Below the pieces are notes generated by a model. The model searched no databases. It was not told the DNA's origin and saw only the letters and a list, made by a program, of their open reading frames with translations. 64,000 bases of DNA from Cannabis sativa (taxonomy: Eukaryota > Streptophyta > Magnoliopsida > Rosales > Cannabaceae): contig NC_083604.1 in assembly GCF_029168945.1 (NCBI RefSeq), positions 67,844,211-67,908,210 of the forward strand. The letters are read 5' to 3'. Positions 24,298 to 35,035 of the stretch are shown here, piece after piece. The translations under genes were made by a program, and so were the position numbers. Each line of letters opens with the position of its first letter. Positions within the stretch are counted from its first letter, which is position 1.

Positions 24298-25280
24298 CAT
24301 ATAATATATTACAGATTTTATAATTAAATTTTAGAGTCCTTCTTCTATAGGACCATTAAAAATTACCTCATAAATAGAGTTATTTTTCAACCAATATCTT
24401 AGTGCCCTATTTTAGTTGGCTTCGCAAATGAAAATATAGGGGTTGTTAGAGAGTTTCACATTGATAATGTGTGAAAACTAAATATCATACATAAAATGCA
24501 TAGACTACTCATTTAATTACCAATTGGTTTTGAGATGGAACACCATACACCTTACCATACACTCACCTAATCCTACTTTCTAAACCACACACATCGATTG
24601 ATCCACTTTTTTTTTCAATTGTGATTACCATTAGTTCTTGTTCTTCTCATCTCCATCAGCTTCAAAATTTTCTTAAGCTTCTTAATCTTCTATTTCAGTT
24701 TTTTTTTGTGCGTGTTCAGTCTCAGATATCAATTTTTGATTTTGTTCATCACTCCCTGATTTTGTTAAATATATGTATTGTTCTTTTGTATATGTAATTC
24801 GGTGTTTAGTATTATATACTTGATTTTTATGCCTTAATGATTATTTTTGGTTGTTCTGAATTGTTTTTTATTTTAATGTAATTATGGTAAGGGGAAATTT
24901 TCCAAGGTGAAGGTTCTCTCTCGTGATGTTATGATAGTTTCCATTGGCAAAAAGAGTTATTGATGTATAGTTTTTTTTTATTATTATTTTATTTAGTTAT
25001 TTTATTTTGCAGTTTTACAGTTGTTTTAGTAATTTTTTCATGTTATTGTTTCAGAGTTGAAATTTTAAATACTTACGTTCTAACTGGAAAATAGTTATTT
25101 TCCAATAGTTCTAGACTTCTAGTGTTGCTCTGGTAGTTCGGTCCGTAGGTGTTTAGATGGAGGCTTCGTATGTATTTTGGAGTGTGTACAGTATAAATGA
25201 AAAAAATTTAAAGTATGAATAGTATTTTTGTAAAAAAATTTATGTAACAGTAAAAATGTAAAAGTGCCTCCAAAATCTAG
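24298..25280. other. Intergenic DNA; contains a CCAATTGGTTTTGAGATGGA motif
   Basis: No coding frame is convincing. The stretch 24455-24575 (TTTCACATTGATAATG followed by CCAATTGGTTTTGAGATGG) is a diverged relative of 57975-58090. The rest is AT-rich with T runs. Confidence 0.5.
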
Positions 25281-25545
25281 CATTCTTATAAAATTACATT
25301 GTATACCCACTTTACTTTCATGTTTTAATTTTTACCTTTATTTTTATATTCTTTAAAATATACCCACTTTTATAGATGATGTCCCCATTATATCCTTATG
25401 TTAATGTAAATTATGTGTTAGACTTAAAAAGAGGGTGAGGGTGTACCAACCCACTCATAAAAGTGGATATATTTTAATGAAATATATTTTAAAAGTATTT
25501 TTAATTAATAGATATAAAAAAGAGGTATTTATCAACTTATCTCAA
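25281..25545 (+). repeat. Dispersed AT-rich repeat, copy 1
   Basis: Contains TTTTAATTTTTACCTTTATTTT, a CCCACTTTTATA block and CCCCATTAT, then ATTTATCAACTTATC. It shares both ends, but not the middle, with the repeat at 26155-27120 and, reversed, at 31861-32140. No terminal inverted repeat or target duplication could be fixed. Confidence 0.6.
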
Positions 25546-26154
25546 TTTTTTTCCCTGAATATCCATATTTCTTATGGGCTAATTAGAATAATAACGCAAC
25601 ACTGGACTACTCATAGTTTTGTAAACAAAAAAGCCTAGCCCAAATGACTAGATTAGTTAGAAGCTTGTATAAGCAAATTAGAAACAAGGTACTGCCAGTT
25701 ATCTGATTTGTTTCTCAAAATTCATACAAAAAAAAAAAAGGGGAATAATTGCATAATGTACAATTGTAATTTTTTTTTATATTTTTACGTTTAAAGATTT
25801 TTCTTTTTACATTTGTACAGTTTTTTTCATAAAAATAACAAAAAAAATTATATAAAAATAAAAGAAAAATAATATTTAAAAAACATCAAAACAACAACAA
25901 AAAAATAAATAAGAGTAAAACATAAAAAGACCGTATTTTTTATAAATAAAATCATAAAAATTGTAAAAATATTTATAATTCCGTATAATCGTATTTTTGT
26001 AATTTTTTTTATTATTTTTGTGTATTTATAAAATTATCCCAAAAAATAACTGTGTTTAAAAATATCATTTTATTTAACATACGTTAACATGTGAAGTTTT
26101 CTTTTATCTTTTTGGACCACCAAAATTACCAGCATTACAAAATGATGGCGCCAG
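25546..26154. other. AT-rich intergenic DNA with homopolymer runs
   Basis: Long A and T runs (for example 25729-25741) and TTTTTATAT-type repeats. No gene or bounded element is seen. Confidence 0.5.
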
Positions 26155-27120
26155 ATTTGTTTTAGAGGAAATTACACTCTATACTCACTTTTTGTTTCAT
26201 ATTTTAATTTTTACTTTTATTTTACTATTCTTTGATTTATACCCACTTTTATAAGTTATATCCCCATTATGTGCATTAGAAAGTCTAATTTTGATAAGTT
26301 TTGGGTGCATTTGGGATAGCTTTTAAGAAAGCTAGAAGCACTTTTTTAAAAAGCTATCATTCAAAATGTGTTTAGTAAAATTAGAAAACTAGCTTTTTTA
26401 AGAATTTAAGAAAAAATTTTAGCTTTTTGCAAAAGTTGGCCAACATCAACTTTGAGAAAAGCTTGTACGGAAAGCTATTTTGTTGGTTTAATGAATATTT
26501 CACTTGACAAAATTACCATCATTCTAATTATAAAATTCTCTTTTTACCATTTTATTTTAAGATTCTCTTCTCCCCAATATATCTTTCTCTATCATCTTTA
26601 TGTAATAAATAATATTTATGTAATTTTTATTATTATTATTATTAATAAAAGTCTAACTTATTATTTTACTACATATATTTTTTAAATAAATAAATATTAT
26701 AAGAAAAAAAAATTATTGTAATTGGTAATAAAATAAAAAATAATTATAAATATATTAATATGTATGAATTTATATAAATAAATTAGATAACAAATATCAT
26801 ACTTATATTGGTAATTGTATATTTAACAGCTATTCAATCATCTAGCTTACCAAATACTTACATACAACTTTTTCAACTCACAACTATTTTAAAATTATAT
26901 TTACCAAACACTCAGCAGTTTTTTCTCACAGCACAGCTACAGCTGCTTTTTCTCACAGCGCTACAACTGCTTTTTTTCACAGCACAGCTGTGCCAAACTG
27001 GCCCTTTGTGAGGTTATATTTAGTACTTTGATTATAAAAGAGGATATTTATCAATTAAAATTATTTTAGAGTTGTATTTGGTTAATGTGTAATAAAAAGG
27101 GGTAGTTTTCAACTTATCCC
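26155..27120 (+). repeat. Dispersed AT-rich repeat, copy 2, split by a MITE
   Basis: The left piece (26155-26302: ATTACACTCTATACTCAC ... CTAATTTTGATAAGTTTT) and right piece (27005-27120: TTTGTGAGGTTATATTTAG ... TTCAACTTATCC) together match the reverse complement of 31861-32140, where the two halves are contiguous. The gap holds the MITE at 26303-27004. Confidence 0.75.
26303..27004. mobile_element. MITE (702 bp) with degenerate terminal inverted repeats
   Basis: The left end GGGTGCATTTGGGATAGCT and the reverse complement of the right end GGGCCAGTTTGGCACAGCT agree at about 13 of 19 positions. Subterminal AAAAGCTAT/AGCTGCTTTTT blocks also mirror each other. It has no coding capacity. Comparison with the uninterrupted repeat at 31.9-32.1 kb fixes the insertion point, and a 3-bp flank match (TTT) is the only candidate target duplication, so the superfamily (possibly PIF/Harbinger) is open. 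Confidence 0.7.
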
Positions 27121-27138
27121 TTTATTTTAGTTATTTTG

Positions 27139-27790
27139 GGCTCGTTTGGTATGCCGTATAAGGGTCGTATTGTATTAAATAATAAATAACACTACGTTTG
27201 GATAAAGCAATGAATTGTATTAATTATTACAACCAAAATTTTTAATACAATGTATGTTGTATTATTTAATACATAACAAATGGTCTGTATTAGCTTGTAT
27301 TATAATATTTACAAAGGGACCCGGAGCAAGACCCCGACCCCGACTCGGGACCCAAACCCAGATCAGGGACCCGGGACCTAGACCTGGACCCCGACTCGGG
27401 GCCCCGGACCCCGACTCCGACTCGGACTCGGACCCGGACCCGAACCCGGACCCAGACTCAGACTCGAACCCAAGACCTGGAGTCAGACCCGAACCCGGAC
27501 CTGGGACCCGACCCGGACATGAGACTCGTGACCCGACCCGGACCCCGACCCGAACCCAATCCCCAGACCCCGACCCGACCCGGACCCCAAACCTAGACCC
27601 GGATCCAGACCCCGACCCGGACTCGGACCCAGATCCGGACCCAAATTAAATAATACTAATACAATACAATACAACACAATCTATTAATACAAGTCAATAC
27701 CAAACATAATATTGTATTCAATAATACTAATACAATATAATATAATACAACACAATCCAACACAATACAATACGGCATACCAAACAAGCC
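27139..27790. mobile_element. MITE with 21-bp terminal inverted repeats and an internal minisatellite
   Basis: The left end GGCTCGTTTGGTATGCCGTA and the reversed right end GGCTTGTTTGGTATGCCGTA agree at all but one position over 21 bp. The next bases on each side are AT-rich and partly mirror each other (GTATTGTATT type). The centre (27317-27645) is a GC-rich GACCCG array foreign to the AT-rich arms. No clear target duplication is visible. It encodes no transposase. Confidence 0.8.
27317..27645. repeat. Hexanucleotide-type minisatellite, GACCCG/GACTCG/GAACCC
   Basis: About 330 bases built from imperfect 6-bp units with consensus near GAYCCG. The plus strand is strongly C-rich in an AT-rich neighbourhood. 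One plus frame reads as Asp-Pro, Asp-Ser and Arg-Pro dipeptides and the opposite strand as Gly-rich dipeptides. These are products of the repeat, not a gene. Confidence 0.88.
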
Positions 27791-28248
27791 GTTTATGAAT
27801 TGCTGTGAAGAAATTACAGTAACCAATTACATCAACTCTTTCAAATACTATAATAAAAGGAATAAAGTTGCCATTATAAGAAAAGTAGTAATTATCTGAA
27901 ATACTCTGGTAACTAATCAAATATCATTTTATTCATAAACAATCATAACAATAACAATACTCTACTGAGAGGAGATGTTGAGAAAATTAGTTTTGCTAAT
28001 TTGGAATTCGATCCCAACCCAATAAATGCTCCAAAATTTTATTGGTTTAAAAATATCAAACCATTTTCTTCATGGGAAAAGCATAACAATTGCTATAGAA
28101 ATAAATGAAAGAGTTACACCAATTAAGCAAATAAAAAGTAATTACAGTTACATAGTTTTCCTTCTTAATATAAAAATTTTGGTTAGCATAAACATTAGAG
28201 ATAAAGATCAGTACAAAACAAAACTAAACAAGATTGCACACTAAAAAA
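27791..28248. other. 3' flank of the receptor kinase gene
   Basis: AT-rich DNA without a recognised element. The minus-strand gene ends at 28249, so its 3' untranslated region and poly(A) site should lie here. TTTATT on the plus strand (AATAAA on minus) occurs several times, so the used signal cannot be chosen. Confidence 0.5.
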
Positions 28249-30351
28249 TCAACGTGTATGCATATTTAGCAGAGCTCTAGAAGAGCCTCCAGATCCAGAA
28301 CCAGAAGTAGTTGATGACTGAGTAGTATAGCTACTATAAGTACATTGAGTATGTTCATTAATGGTTCCAGTTTGCCCATCTGATGTATAAGTGAACCTAA
28401 GCATATCCAAAGGCGGAGCAAAATACACCGGCACCGGCAACTTTGCCGGAAGTCTAGGCAAGGGAGCTTCAAAATTGAGTGTATTTATAACTTGTTTTAT
28501 AGAGGGTCTAATTGTGTGGTCAGGATGGCAACACCATAAGCCAACTATCATTAAACACTCAATTTGTCTTTGATCAAACCCTTTATTTAGTCTCTCATCT
28601 GCAGCTTCAAGGATTTGGCCTTTTCCATATAGCTCCCAAACCCATTCCACAAGGCTTGTTTGGCTTGGCTTTGCTTTAAGATCAACTGGTCTTCTCCCAC
28701 AACTGATCTCAAGTGCAACCACTCCAAAGCTGTACACATCGGTTTCTTTACTAGCCTTTCCTATTGTGACACATTCAGGTGCTAAGTACCCCATTGTGCC
28801 AGCCAAAACGGTTGTTTGTGACCCTAACTCGTTGTGGTCTATGAGTCTGGCTAGGCCGAAATCTCCTAGCTTTGCATTGAAGTTTGAGTCTAACATAACA
28901 TTGCTTGACTTGATATCTCTATGGACCACACATTGTTCCCACTCTTCATGAAGGTATAACAAGGCAGAGGCTATGCCTAGGGCTATTTTGTGTCTCACTG
29001 TCCATTTCAGCATAAGCTTGTTGCCAAAGAGATGAGTGTCAAGGCTTCCATTGGGTAAGAATTCATAGACGAGGAGGAGTTCGCCTTGTTCGTGACACCA
29101 ACCAATGAGTTGAACCAAATTTCTATGCCTCAAACGGCTAATGATTTTCACTTCTGCTATGTACTCTTTTTTCCCTTGCTTTGATCCTCTTGACACCCTT
29201 TTAACTGCTACTTCTGTATTGGATTCTTTTAGTAAACCTCTGTAGACGCCTCCGAATCCGCCTTCACCTAACTTTCCTTCTTCAACAAAGTTGTCTGTTG
29301 CTCTGCTTAGTTCATCATAAGTGAACCTCTTAGGTCCAGTTTCTTTCTCAAATTCATTGTCCATAGATAATTCACCTCCATGTTTCACATTAACTACTTT
29401 TTCTTTACTAGCCTCTCTTCTCCAAAATATGAACCAAGCAAGGCCTGATCCAATGCTCACAACACAAAACCCCACAGATAACCCAATCCACAATCCCTGT
29501 TTCAATTTCCCTTTCCCATTATCAACCTCCAAGCTTGAGTTGAATGACCAAGAATTTATGTTGTGTAACTCAACAAATTGACTGGTAGAAGCAGAGAAAC
29601 CAACTCTAACAAATTCAGGCAAAAACTCTCTCAAATCAACAATATGAGAAATTGTAGAATTTTGTACAAAGATAGGATTCTCAGCATAAGTTAAAAACAC
29701 ACTCAAATTTTTGCTAGTAGAGTCGTAACTTACCCATGCATTTGCTAGTGATCCATCTTTTATGCTATTTTCCCATGTGACATTTTTCACTGATATTATG
29801 GAATTAATGTCTATTCCCACATGATCAGAGCTAGGATCCCATGGGTCTTCAAAGCTATCAAATTCAACAGCAACAATGCTGTTATTGCCAGAGGCATTGA
29901 AAGCAAATTCAGGAGTAAACAAAGCAAGGTAACCACCACTTGAATTGAAGGGAATTCCAGACTCAAAAGGTGCAAGGAAGAAAGAGATTCCATCCCCATA
30001 TCCTGCTTTGTCAAGTGCTTGCATTGTAAAGGAGAAGTGTGTAGTGAAATCAGTGAGCCTTCTTGTTCCAGCTTCCCAAAGGCGAATCGGCTGCGAATAT
30101 GAGGCTCGGCCAGCGCTGCCAGCTAGGGAACCAATAGCCTGGTTCTTTGTGAGTTGGAGAGCTCCACTTGATGTGAATGAATCTCCTTGGAATGTAATGT
30201 CCACCATGTTTGGATGAAAAGAAGTGAAGTTGAAGAAAACTGAATTGCCATGTTCGGGTAACAACAATAGTAAGAAGAGTATCTTATTAAGAACAAAACA
30301 TCGGAGTGTATGTGATTGAAAGAGGATTGAACTTTGGTCGAAGAGAGCCAT
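28249..30351 (-). CDS. L-type lectin-domain receptor kinase, class IX-like, intact
   Basis: A single-exon frame of 700 codons encodes a plasma-membrane receptor kinase. Residues about 18-33 are a hydrophobic signal peptide and 37-272 a legume-lectin domain (GDGISFFLAPF at 119-129, VAVEFDSFEDPWDP at 160-173, HVGIDINSI at 177-185) with several Asn-X-Ser/Thr sites. 286-310 is one membrane span and 345-625 a Ser/Thr kinase. Kinase residues are complete: GEGGFGGVY loop (362-370), Lys384, Glu400, HRD (477-479), Asn484, DFG (497-499), APE (524-526), so it should be catalytically active and of the RD type. A Ser/Thr-rich tail (670-692) is seen in class IX members. In the lectin metal site the usual Asn is Asp169. 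Members of this class act in defence and cell-death signalling in Arabidopsis; that role here is inferred. Length is typical. ATG 30351 is chosen because the signal peptide needs it. Confidence 0.96.
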   Translation of the reverse strand: MALFDQSSILFQSHTLRCFVLNKILFLLLLLPEHGNSVFFNFTSFHPNMVDITFQGDSFTSSGALQLTKNQAIGSLAGSAGRASYSQPIRLWEAGTRRLTDFTTHFSFTMQALDKAGYGDGISFFLAPFESGIPFNSSGGYLALFTPEFAFNASGNNSIVAVEFDSFEDPWDPSSDHVGIDINSIISVKNVTWENSIKDGSLANAWVSYDSTSKNLSVFLTYAENPIFVQNSTISHIVDLREFLPEFVRVGFSASTSQFVELHNINSWSFNSSLEVDNGKGKLKQGLWIGLSVGFCVVSIGSGLAWFIFWRREASKEKVVNVKHGGELSMDNEFEKETGPKRFTYDELSRATDNFVEEGKLGEGGFGGVYRGLLKESNTEVAVKRVSRGSKQGKKEYIAEVKIISRLRHRNLVQLIGWCHEQGELLLVYEFLPNGSLDTHLFGNKLMLKWTVRHKIALGIASALLYLHEEWEQCVVHRDIKSSNVMLDSNFNAKLGDFGLARLIDHNELGSQTTVLAGTMGYLAPECVTIGKASKETDVYSFGVVALEISCGRRPVDLKAKPSQTSLVEWVWELYGKGQILEAADERLNKGFDQRQIECLMIVGLWCCHPDHTIRPSIKQVINTLNFEAPLPRLPAKLPVPVYFAPPLDMLRFTYTSDGQTGTINEHTQCTYSSYTTQSSTTSGSGSGGSSRALLNMHTR

Positions 30352-30467
30352 TGTTTGAAAATTTTGAAATCATAAACAAATAGTGTTTATTTGGATGGAG
30401 AACTCTAGGAGTATTAGCTAGTAGTTAATCAACCTACCTAGTTGTCCTAATTCATAATAACATGGTT

Positions 30468-30475
30468 TTTATAAA
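30468..30475 (-). promoter_or_regulatory. Possible TATA box of the receptor kinase gene
   Basis: TTTATAAA (palindromic) lies about 118 bases upstream of the start codon, a reasonable distance for a plant gene with a short leader. The AT-rich context makes this weak. Confidence 0.3.
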
Positions 30476-31860
30476 TTGATAGGGAAATACGTTTGGAGTT
30501 TTATGTTGAGTTATTGTGACTAAATAGTTGACAGAGGTTAATATTATAATTAAGAAAGAAAGTCCACTATAGTAGTGCCTAATTCATTTTGACCATTTTT
30601 CCTTAATAATTTCTGTAGTATTATTTGTATGTTTGGTTATGTATTATGAAATGTAAAGCAAAGGAAACAAAGGGATTAATTAGTTTGGATGATAAAACAA
30701 GGGGAAAAGACAAGATTGGACTGAGGAAGTTATATCAAATATTTGAAAATGCCATGAGACAAATGGCAGGTGATGTAAGTTTCTATATGCGTAACTAATA
30801 TAGAGTATACATTTATATATTTATATATGAGAGCCGAACACCACTAACTGCCGGTTGCCGGCTTGGACTTATTTCTCAAGTTTGGGAAGGCATAATAAAA
30901 AGAGTATCGATAAGATTGGATGCACATGAAAAAGGGTCATTTTCATTCTAATTGACCTTATGCGGAGTCAACAAGAAAAGAAAAGAAAGAATATTAAAAA
31001 ACAACAGAAGATGAAAGTACTGTTATGTCTGTGTTGTTAATCACACGTATTGTTGCCTCATGGCACTTCAGCTGGCCGGCCTTTATATATTTATGTATAT
31101 ATATGTGTGTGTTTCTTATATAAATCATTGAACAGGTGGGCTTTATGGGATAATCAATGCCTCTGTATATGAACTTGAAGGGTTTTTTTTTTCTTCTGGG
31201 TGTGTCCTTTTCCTTTCTTTCTTAAGAGGAAATAAACTCTAATATGTAATAATGTTGATAAAATAAAATGTAACAAATATATTAATGTGGAACAAATTGG
31301 TAATTGTGAAAGTTGTATAAACATCATTTGAAGAGTATGAGTCTGGTTACAACTTATAACAAATGTGTAAATGAGAGTAACATATCTTAATTTTGAATCT
31401 AATGAGCATTAATTGTTCTTCAGTTTTGGAGGAGATGCTATTTGGAGAGCTAACAAGTGTTTGAATGTTTCAAAGTGATATGGGAGAAGATTTGAAGTGT
31501 TTTGGTGAGTTTTTAACCAAATATGAAAAATGCCACAAGAGACATATGTTGCTCATAGTGTGCCAACAAACATGTCGTCTACCACTTTGACAACACTATA
31601 ATTTTGGGGGATTTTGTGAGCGTGCGTGAGCGTTCTAACACCCAAATAGCCTATCATATATTAGTCCCGTGAGCTCTCAATTTTAAATCAGTAACAAGTA
31701 AAGAAGTTTTTAATTTTAATCTATGATAAAGTTTTAGTAATTGAGTAGATGTAATATTTGGTGAATGATTAAATTTATATTAAGAAAATAATAATAAAAA
31801 AACAACCAAACAAATTGGTATAGTTTGAAATACAAAGAAATTATCAAAAATTATATACGT
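30476..31860. other. Upstream intergenic DNA of the receptor kinase gene
   Basis: No gene or bounded element was found. It contains TATATAT-type runs near 30810-30830 and 31085-31110. It presumably holds the kinase promoter, but no named regulatory motif can be supported. Confidence 0.45.
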
Positions 31861-32140
31861 AAAGAGCCTATTACTCTATTGTAGAATAATGAGATAAGAT
31901 GAAAATTAACTTTTATTACACATTAACTAAATATAATTCCAAAATAATTTTAATTAGTAAATATTCTTTTTTATAATCAAAGTGTCAAATATAATCTCAC
32001 ATAACATATCAAAATTAGAGTTCCTAATGCACATAATAAGGATATGACCTATAAAACTAGGTATAAATTAAATAATAGTAAAATAAAAGTAAAATTAAAA
32101 TAAAAAATAAAAATTAGATGTAGAGTGCAATTTTTTCTAG
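31861..32140 (-). repeat. Dispersed AT-rich repeat, copy 3 (inverted, uninterrupted)
   Basis: Read on the minus strand it follows the repeat at 26155-27120 from its first bases (ATTGCACTCTACATC) to TTCATCTTATCTC, including CCTTATTATGTGCATTAG and CTAATTTTGATATG. It lacks the MITE, so it records the empty state of that site. It ends about 20 bases before the CACTA element. Confidence 0.72.
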
Positions 32141-32157
32141 AATAATATTGTGATATA

Positions 32158-32400
32158 CACTACTACAAAAACACCCTTTAAAGGCGGTTTTTAAGCCCTT
32201 TAGGCGTCGGTTTTCGCGAAATTCGCTACCGACGCTGATCAGGGCGACGCTAAAGGGTTTATATGAACCGACGCCATATATACCCTTATGGCGTCGGTTA
32301 TTAGCTGGGAACCGACGCCATAGGGGTACATATGGCGTCGGTTCCTAGCCAATAACCAACGCCATATATGGCGTAAGAACCGACGCCATATGTACGCGAA
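32158..32400. repeat. Left terminal and subterminal repeats of the CACTA element
   Basis: After the terminal CACTACTAC, the motif GCGTCGGTT or its complement AACCGACGC occurs about seven times in both orientations, often extended to CCGACGCCATA. Such arrays are where TNPA-type proteins bind during CACTA transposition. This lies at the 3' end of the transposase gene. Confidence 0.88.
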
Positions 32401-32726
32401 TTTCAGTTTTCCTCATTTTTTTTTTAAATTTAATTATATTATTTTAATTTTATATTTATTAATTTATATATTATTTTATTTAATTTAAATTACATATTTA
32501 TTTAAATTTTAAATTACATATTTATTTAATTTAATTATATATTAATTACATTTTAAATTAAATAGTAATTAAATTTGGGTAAAAACATAATTTGATTTCA
32601 TAAAAGTAATTAAATATTACACAAACATGTAAAATTAGTTAAAAATATTAATAAGTTAATAAATTTAATTACAAGTTAATCTATAAAAATTACATAATGA
32701 AGAAAAATTCTTCGACCTTTGAACCT

Positions 32727-34945
32727 CAATCGTCACCGTGAATCACCGCCATCAATTGTTCGATCCACTTTCGCTGTAGTGGTAACAATTCTGTTTTTGG
32801 ATCGTATTGCTTCTTACCCCCAAACTGTTAAAAAAATTAAAAATTTATATTAGTTTATGTATATGTATATTATATATTTGTTATTATAAAATTTATATAC
32901 TATGATCAATAATTAAAACTTACAGCTTTTTGATCTTGTATGTAACGGTTGGGGTTGGCACGTGCGACGATGTCAGTGATATATTTCAAAACATAAAAAC
33001 CGCATTCTTGGCTTTTAGGTTGTCTTGGACAGTTTGCTTGTGAAATTCCTTGCCACGGGCCAAGATACTGATGTGCGTCCCCTATATACATGAATGCCCT
33101 GTTTGGGAAAATTATATTAGCATTTCAATTCGTTAGTTAAATTAAATTCGTTACATAAGAAGTCATTAAATTATTACCTTCCGATCATTTGTTCTATTTC
33201 TTCGGGAATTGGGCGGCCTTTTACAGGGTTTAAATGGATAATTTTCCTTGGCGCAACCACCACTAGCGTCCAATGCATCCTAGAAAATTATATTGGAATA
33301 TAAGTAAGATAGTATAAAAATAATTTGAAGACATAATATAGAAATGAACAATTAGCACTAAAGAATTTAATAAAGTTTACCCGATATTCCAAGGAATAAA
33401 GAACATTTGGTGGTTGTTGTTCATTAATGATAACCAATTAGCCAATCGTCTTGCCGCATCGTCAAAAGACTGACTCTGTTCTTCATCGTTGATCCCATGC
33501 ATTGTGAGAAGCTCTGGGTCGTAAAACTTGAAAATTTTTCTCAGACCGTTGATGCTCTCCCATATGTGCCTGCCAAAAAAAGTGTTAGTGCCTTATAATA
33601 ATTTAACTATAATTTGATATAAGGTTAATTAGATTAAAGAAGAGTATACATCATTCCAAACAAGATTCCCTCGGTTGCCGATGTAGTTACACGTAGCAAC
33701 TCCGTCGCAAATCCTCTCCAGATAACGTGATCTGGGTACGCGGTGCAATGAATCCTCGGGGGACAGAAATTGTGATTATATCACGTTTATCTTTGAGCCT
33801 TAGGAATTCATGAATCATCCATTTTAGCGAATTAGGGATCAACGCCATCTTCTCTTCCGTGAACAACTCATCTTCCCGTGCACCACGGCCTTGTGGAGAA
33901 AGCATCGGAGCTTTCCCCTTTGACGCATCACGTCTTGAGGGCGGTTGAGCGAGTGGACCCTAAACAAAACAGAACATAATATATATATATCAAATTTTAT
34001 CTAAATTCTACCGAAATTTCGACAGCATAACGGTTGTAATTGAATGACCCCAAAAATTTTGAACATGGCTGTATAACGACAAATAACACATATATAACAG
34101 TAGTTTGTTCATCCATCCCACCGCAAAGACATATATTCGCGTAACCTACTTCACTACGGATGAATATTGAAGATATTCAAACTCCACTAATCATTAATAA
34201 TTAATTTCAGTTGAGAAGTTACCTCGGTTGTTAAAATTAAGTGTTTAGGCCAAGGAAGGAACATCTGGCACACGTCCCTAACATATCTGCACTCTTCAAT
34301 TGGGACTGGGATTTTAGCGTCCTCTTGCAGGATTTCCGAAACCATGATCCGAGCATGTGAATCATCGTAATCCTGGCAGTGAACTTTGATCGTACCCACA
34401 TGCTCGTACAAATACCCTCGGGCCACAATATTGTCGATGTTGTCAGAGCAGAGATGTACTTGCTGATTAAGGGCCGCATGGTCATCAAAATTGTATAGGA
34501 TACCTTGGTCGTTGAGGGAAATAAACTCCTCAGCATAAATTTGTGGTTGTACCTCATCCTGAGGAGCGTATGGTTGTGGAACATACGCCTCACCAGCCAC
34601 CTCTCCTTCTTCCTCTTGTTCGGCAGCGTTCCTCTGCTGCTTAAGGGATTGGACTTCAGCTTTTAATTTTTCAATCTCCTTCGCTTGCCGAGCCACAACA
34701 TCAGACACTTCCCTTTTCTTCCTGCCGAACAGTTGAGATGCCCTGGTCGTGGAACCTACAAATCATAAAATGCAAATTAGCAACGATTTCATTTGTGTAA
34801 CTAAATAAATAACATTTGAAGTAATAGCATACCCAGCAGCCCTGACACGTCCAGGATGCTCTGGTGTCCCGAGCGCCTGCGTGAGGATATCGTTTTGGCC
34901 CTGGACCTGAATTTGTCCCTGACTAAGCTTCTCCTCTAATTGAGC
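32727..34945 (-). pseudogene. CACTA gene, downstream exons: En/Spm segment, coiled coil, Ulp1-like protease
   Basis: Seven probable exons with GT-AG borders follow the transposase: 34945-34833 (ALGTPEHPGRVRA, Transposase_24-like), 34755-34223 (coiled coil KEIEKLKAEVQSLKQQ, then a DUF8039-like block), 33959-33650, 33569-33381, 33279-33178, 33098-32924 and 32824-32727 (stop TGA at 32727). The last exons form a C48 cysteine protease fold: MHWTLVVV gives the catalytic His, CPRQ the Gln and SQECGFYVLKY the Cys. The position where Asp is usual reads HLNPVKG, so Asp may be replaced. Phases agree at every junction except 34833/34755, which is off by one base. A frameshift near 33770 is the other defect. 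Fusion of Ulp1-like proteases to plant transposons is known. Whether this is one transcript with the transposase is inferred from in-phase splicing. Confidence 0.78.
34010..34205. repeat. Internal CACTA repeat a, first copy
   Basis: This intron segment (CTACCGAAATTTCG ... CTTCACTACGGATGAATATT) reappears in direct orientation at 38513-38712 with roughly 80% identity by eye. Confidence 0.8.
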
Positions 34946-35035
34946 CTAATGCACGCATATATTCAAGCAATTAGTATATGAATTATATACACTAACTCAT
35001 GAGTAGAACTCAATTAAGGATTAATATATACTTAC

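Noticed and set aside
27254..27649. 131-codon plus-strand frame of Asp-Pro, Asp-Ser and Arg-Pro dipeptides, with a mirror frame on the minus strand
   Set aside because: It is a by-product of the hexamer minisatellite inside a MITE; no start context, domain or conservation is visible.
28266..30217. Several plus- and minus-strand frames of 60-90 codons inside the kinase gene
   Set aside because: They are shadows of the intact 700-codon kinase frame.
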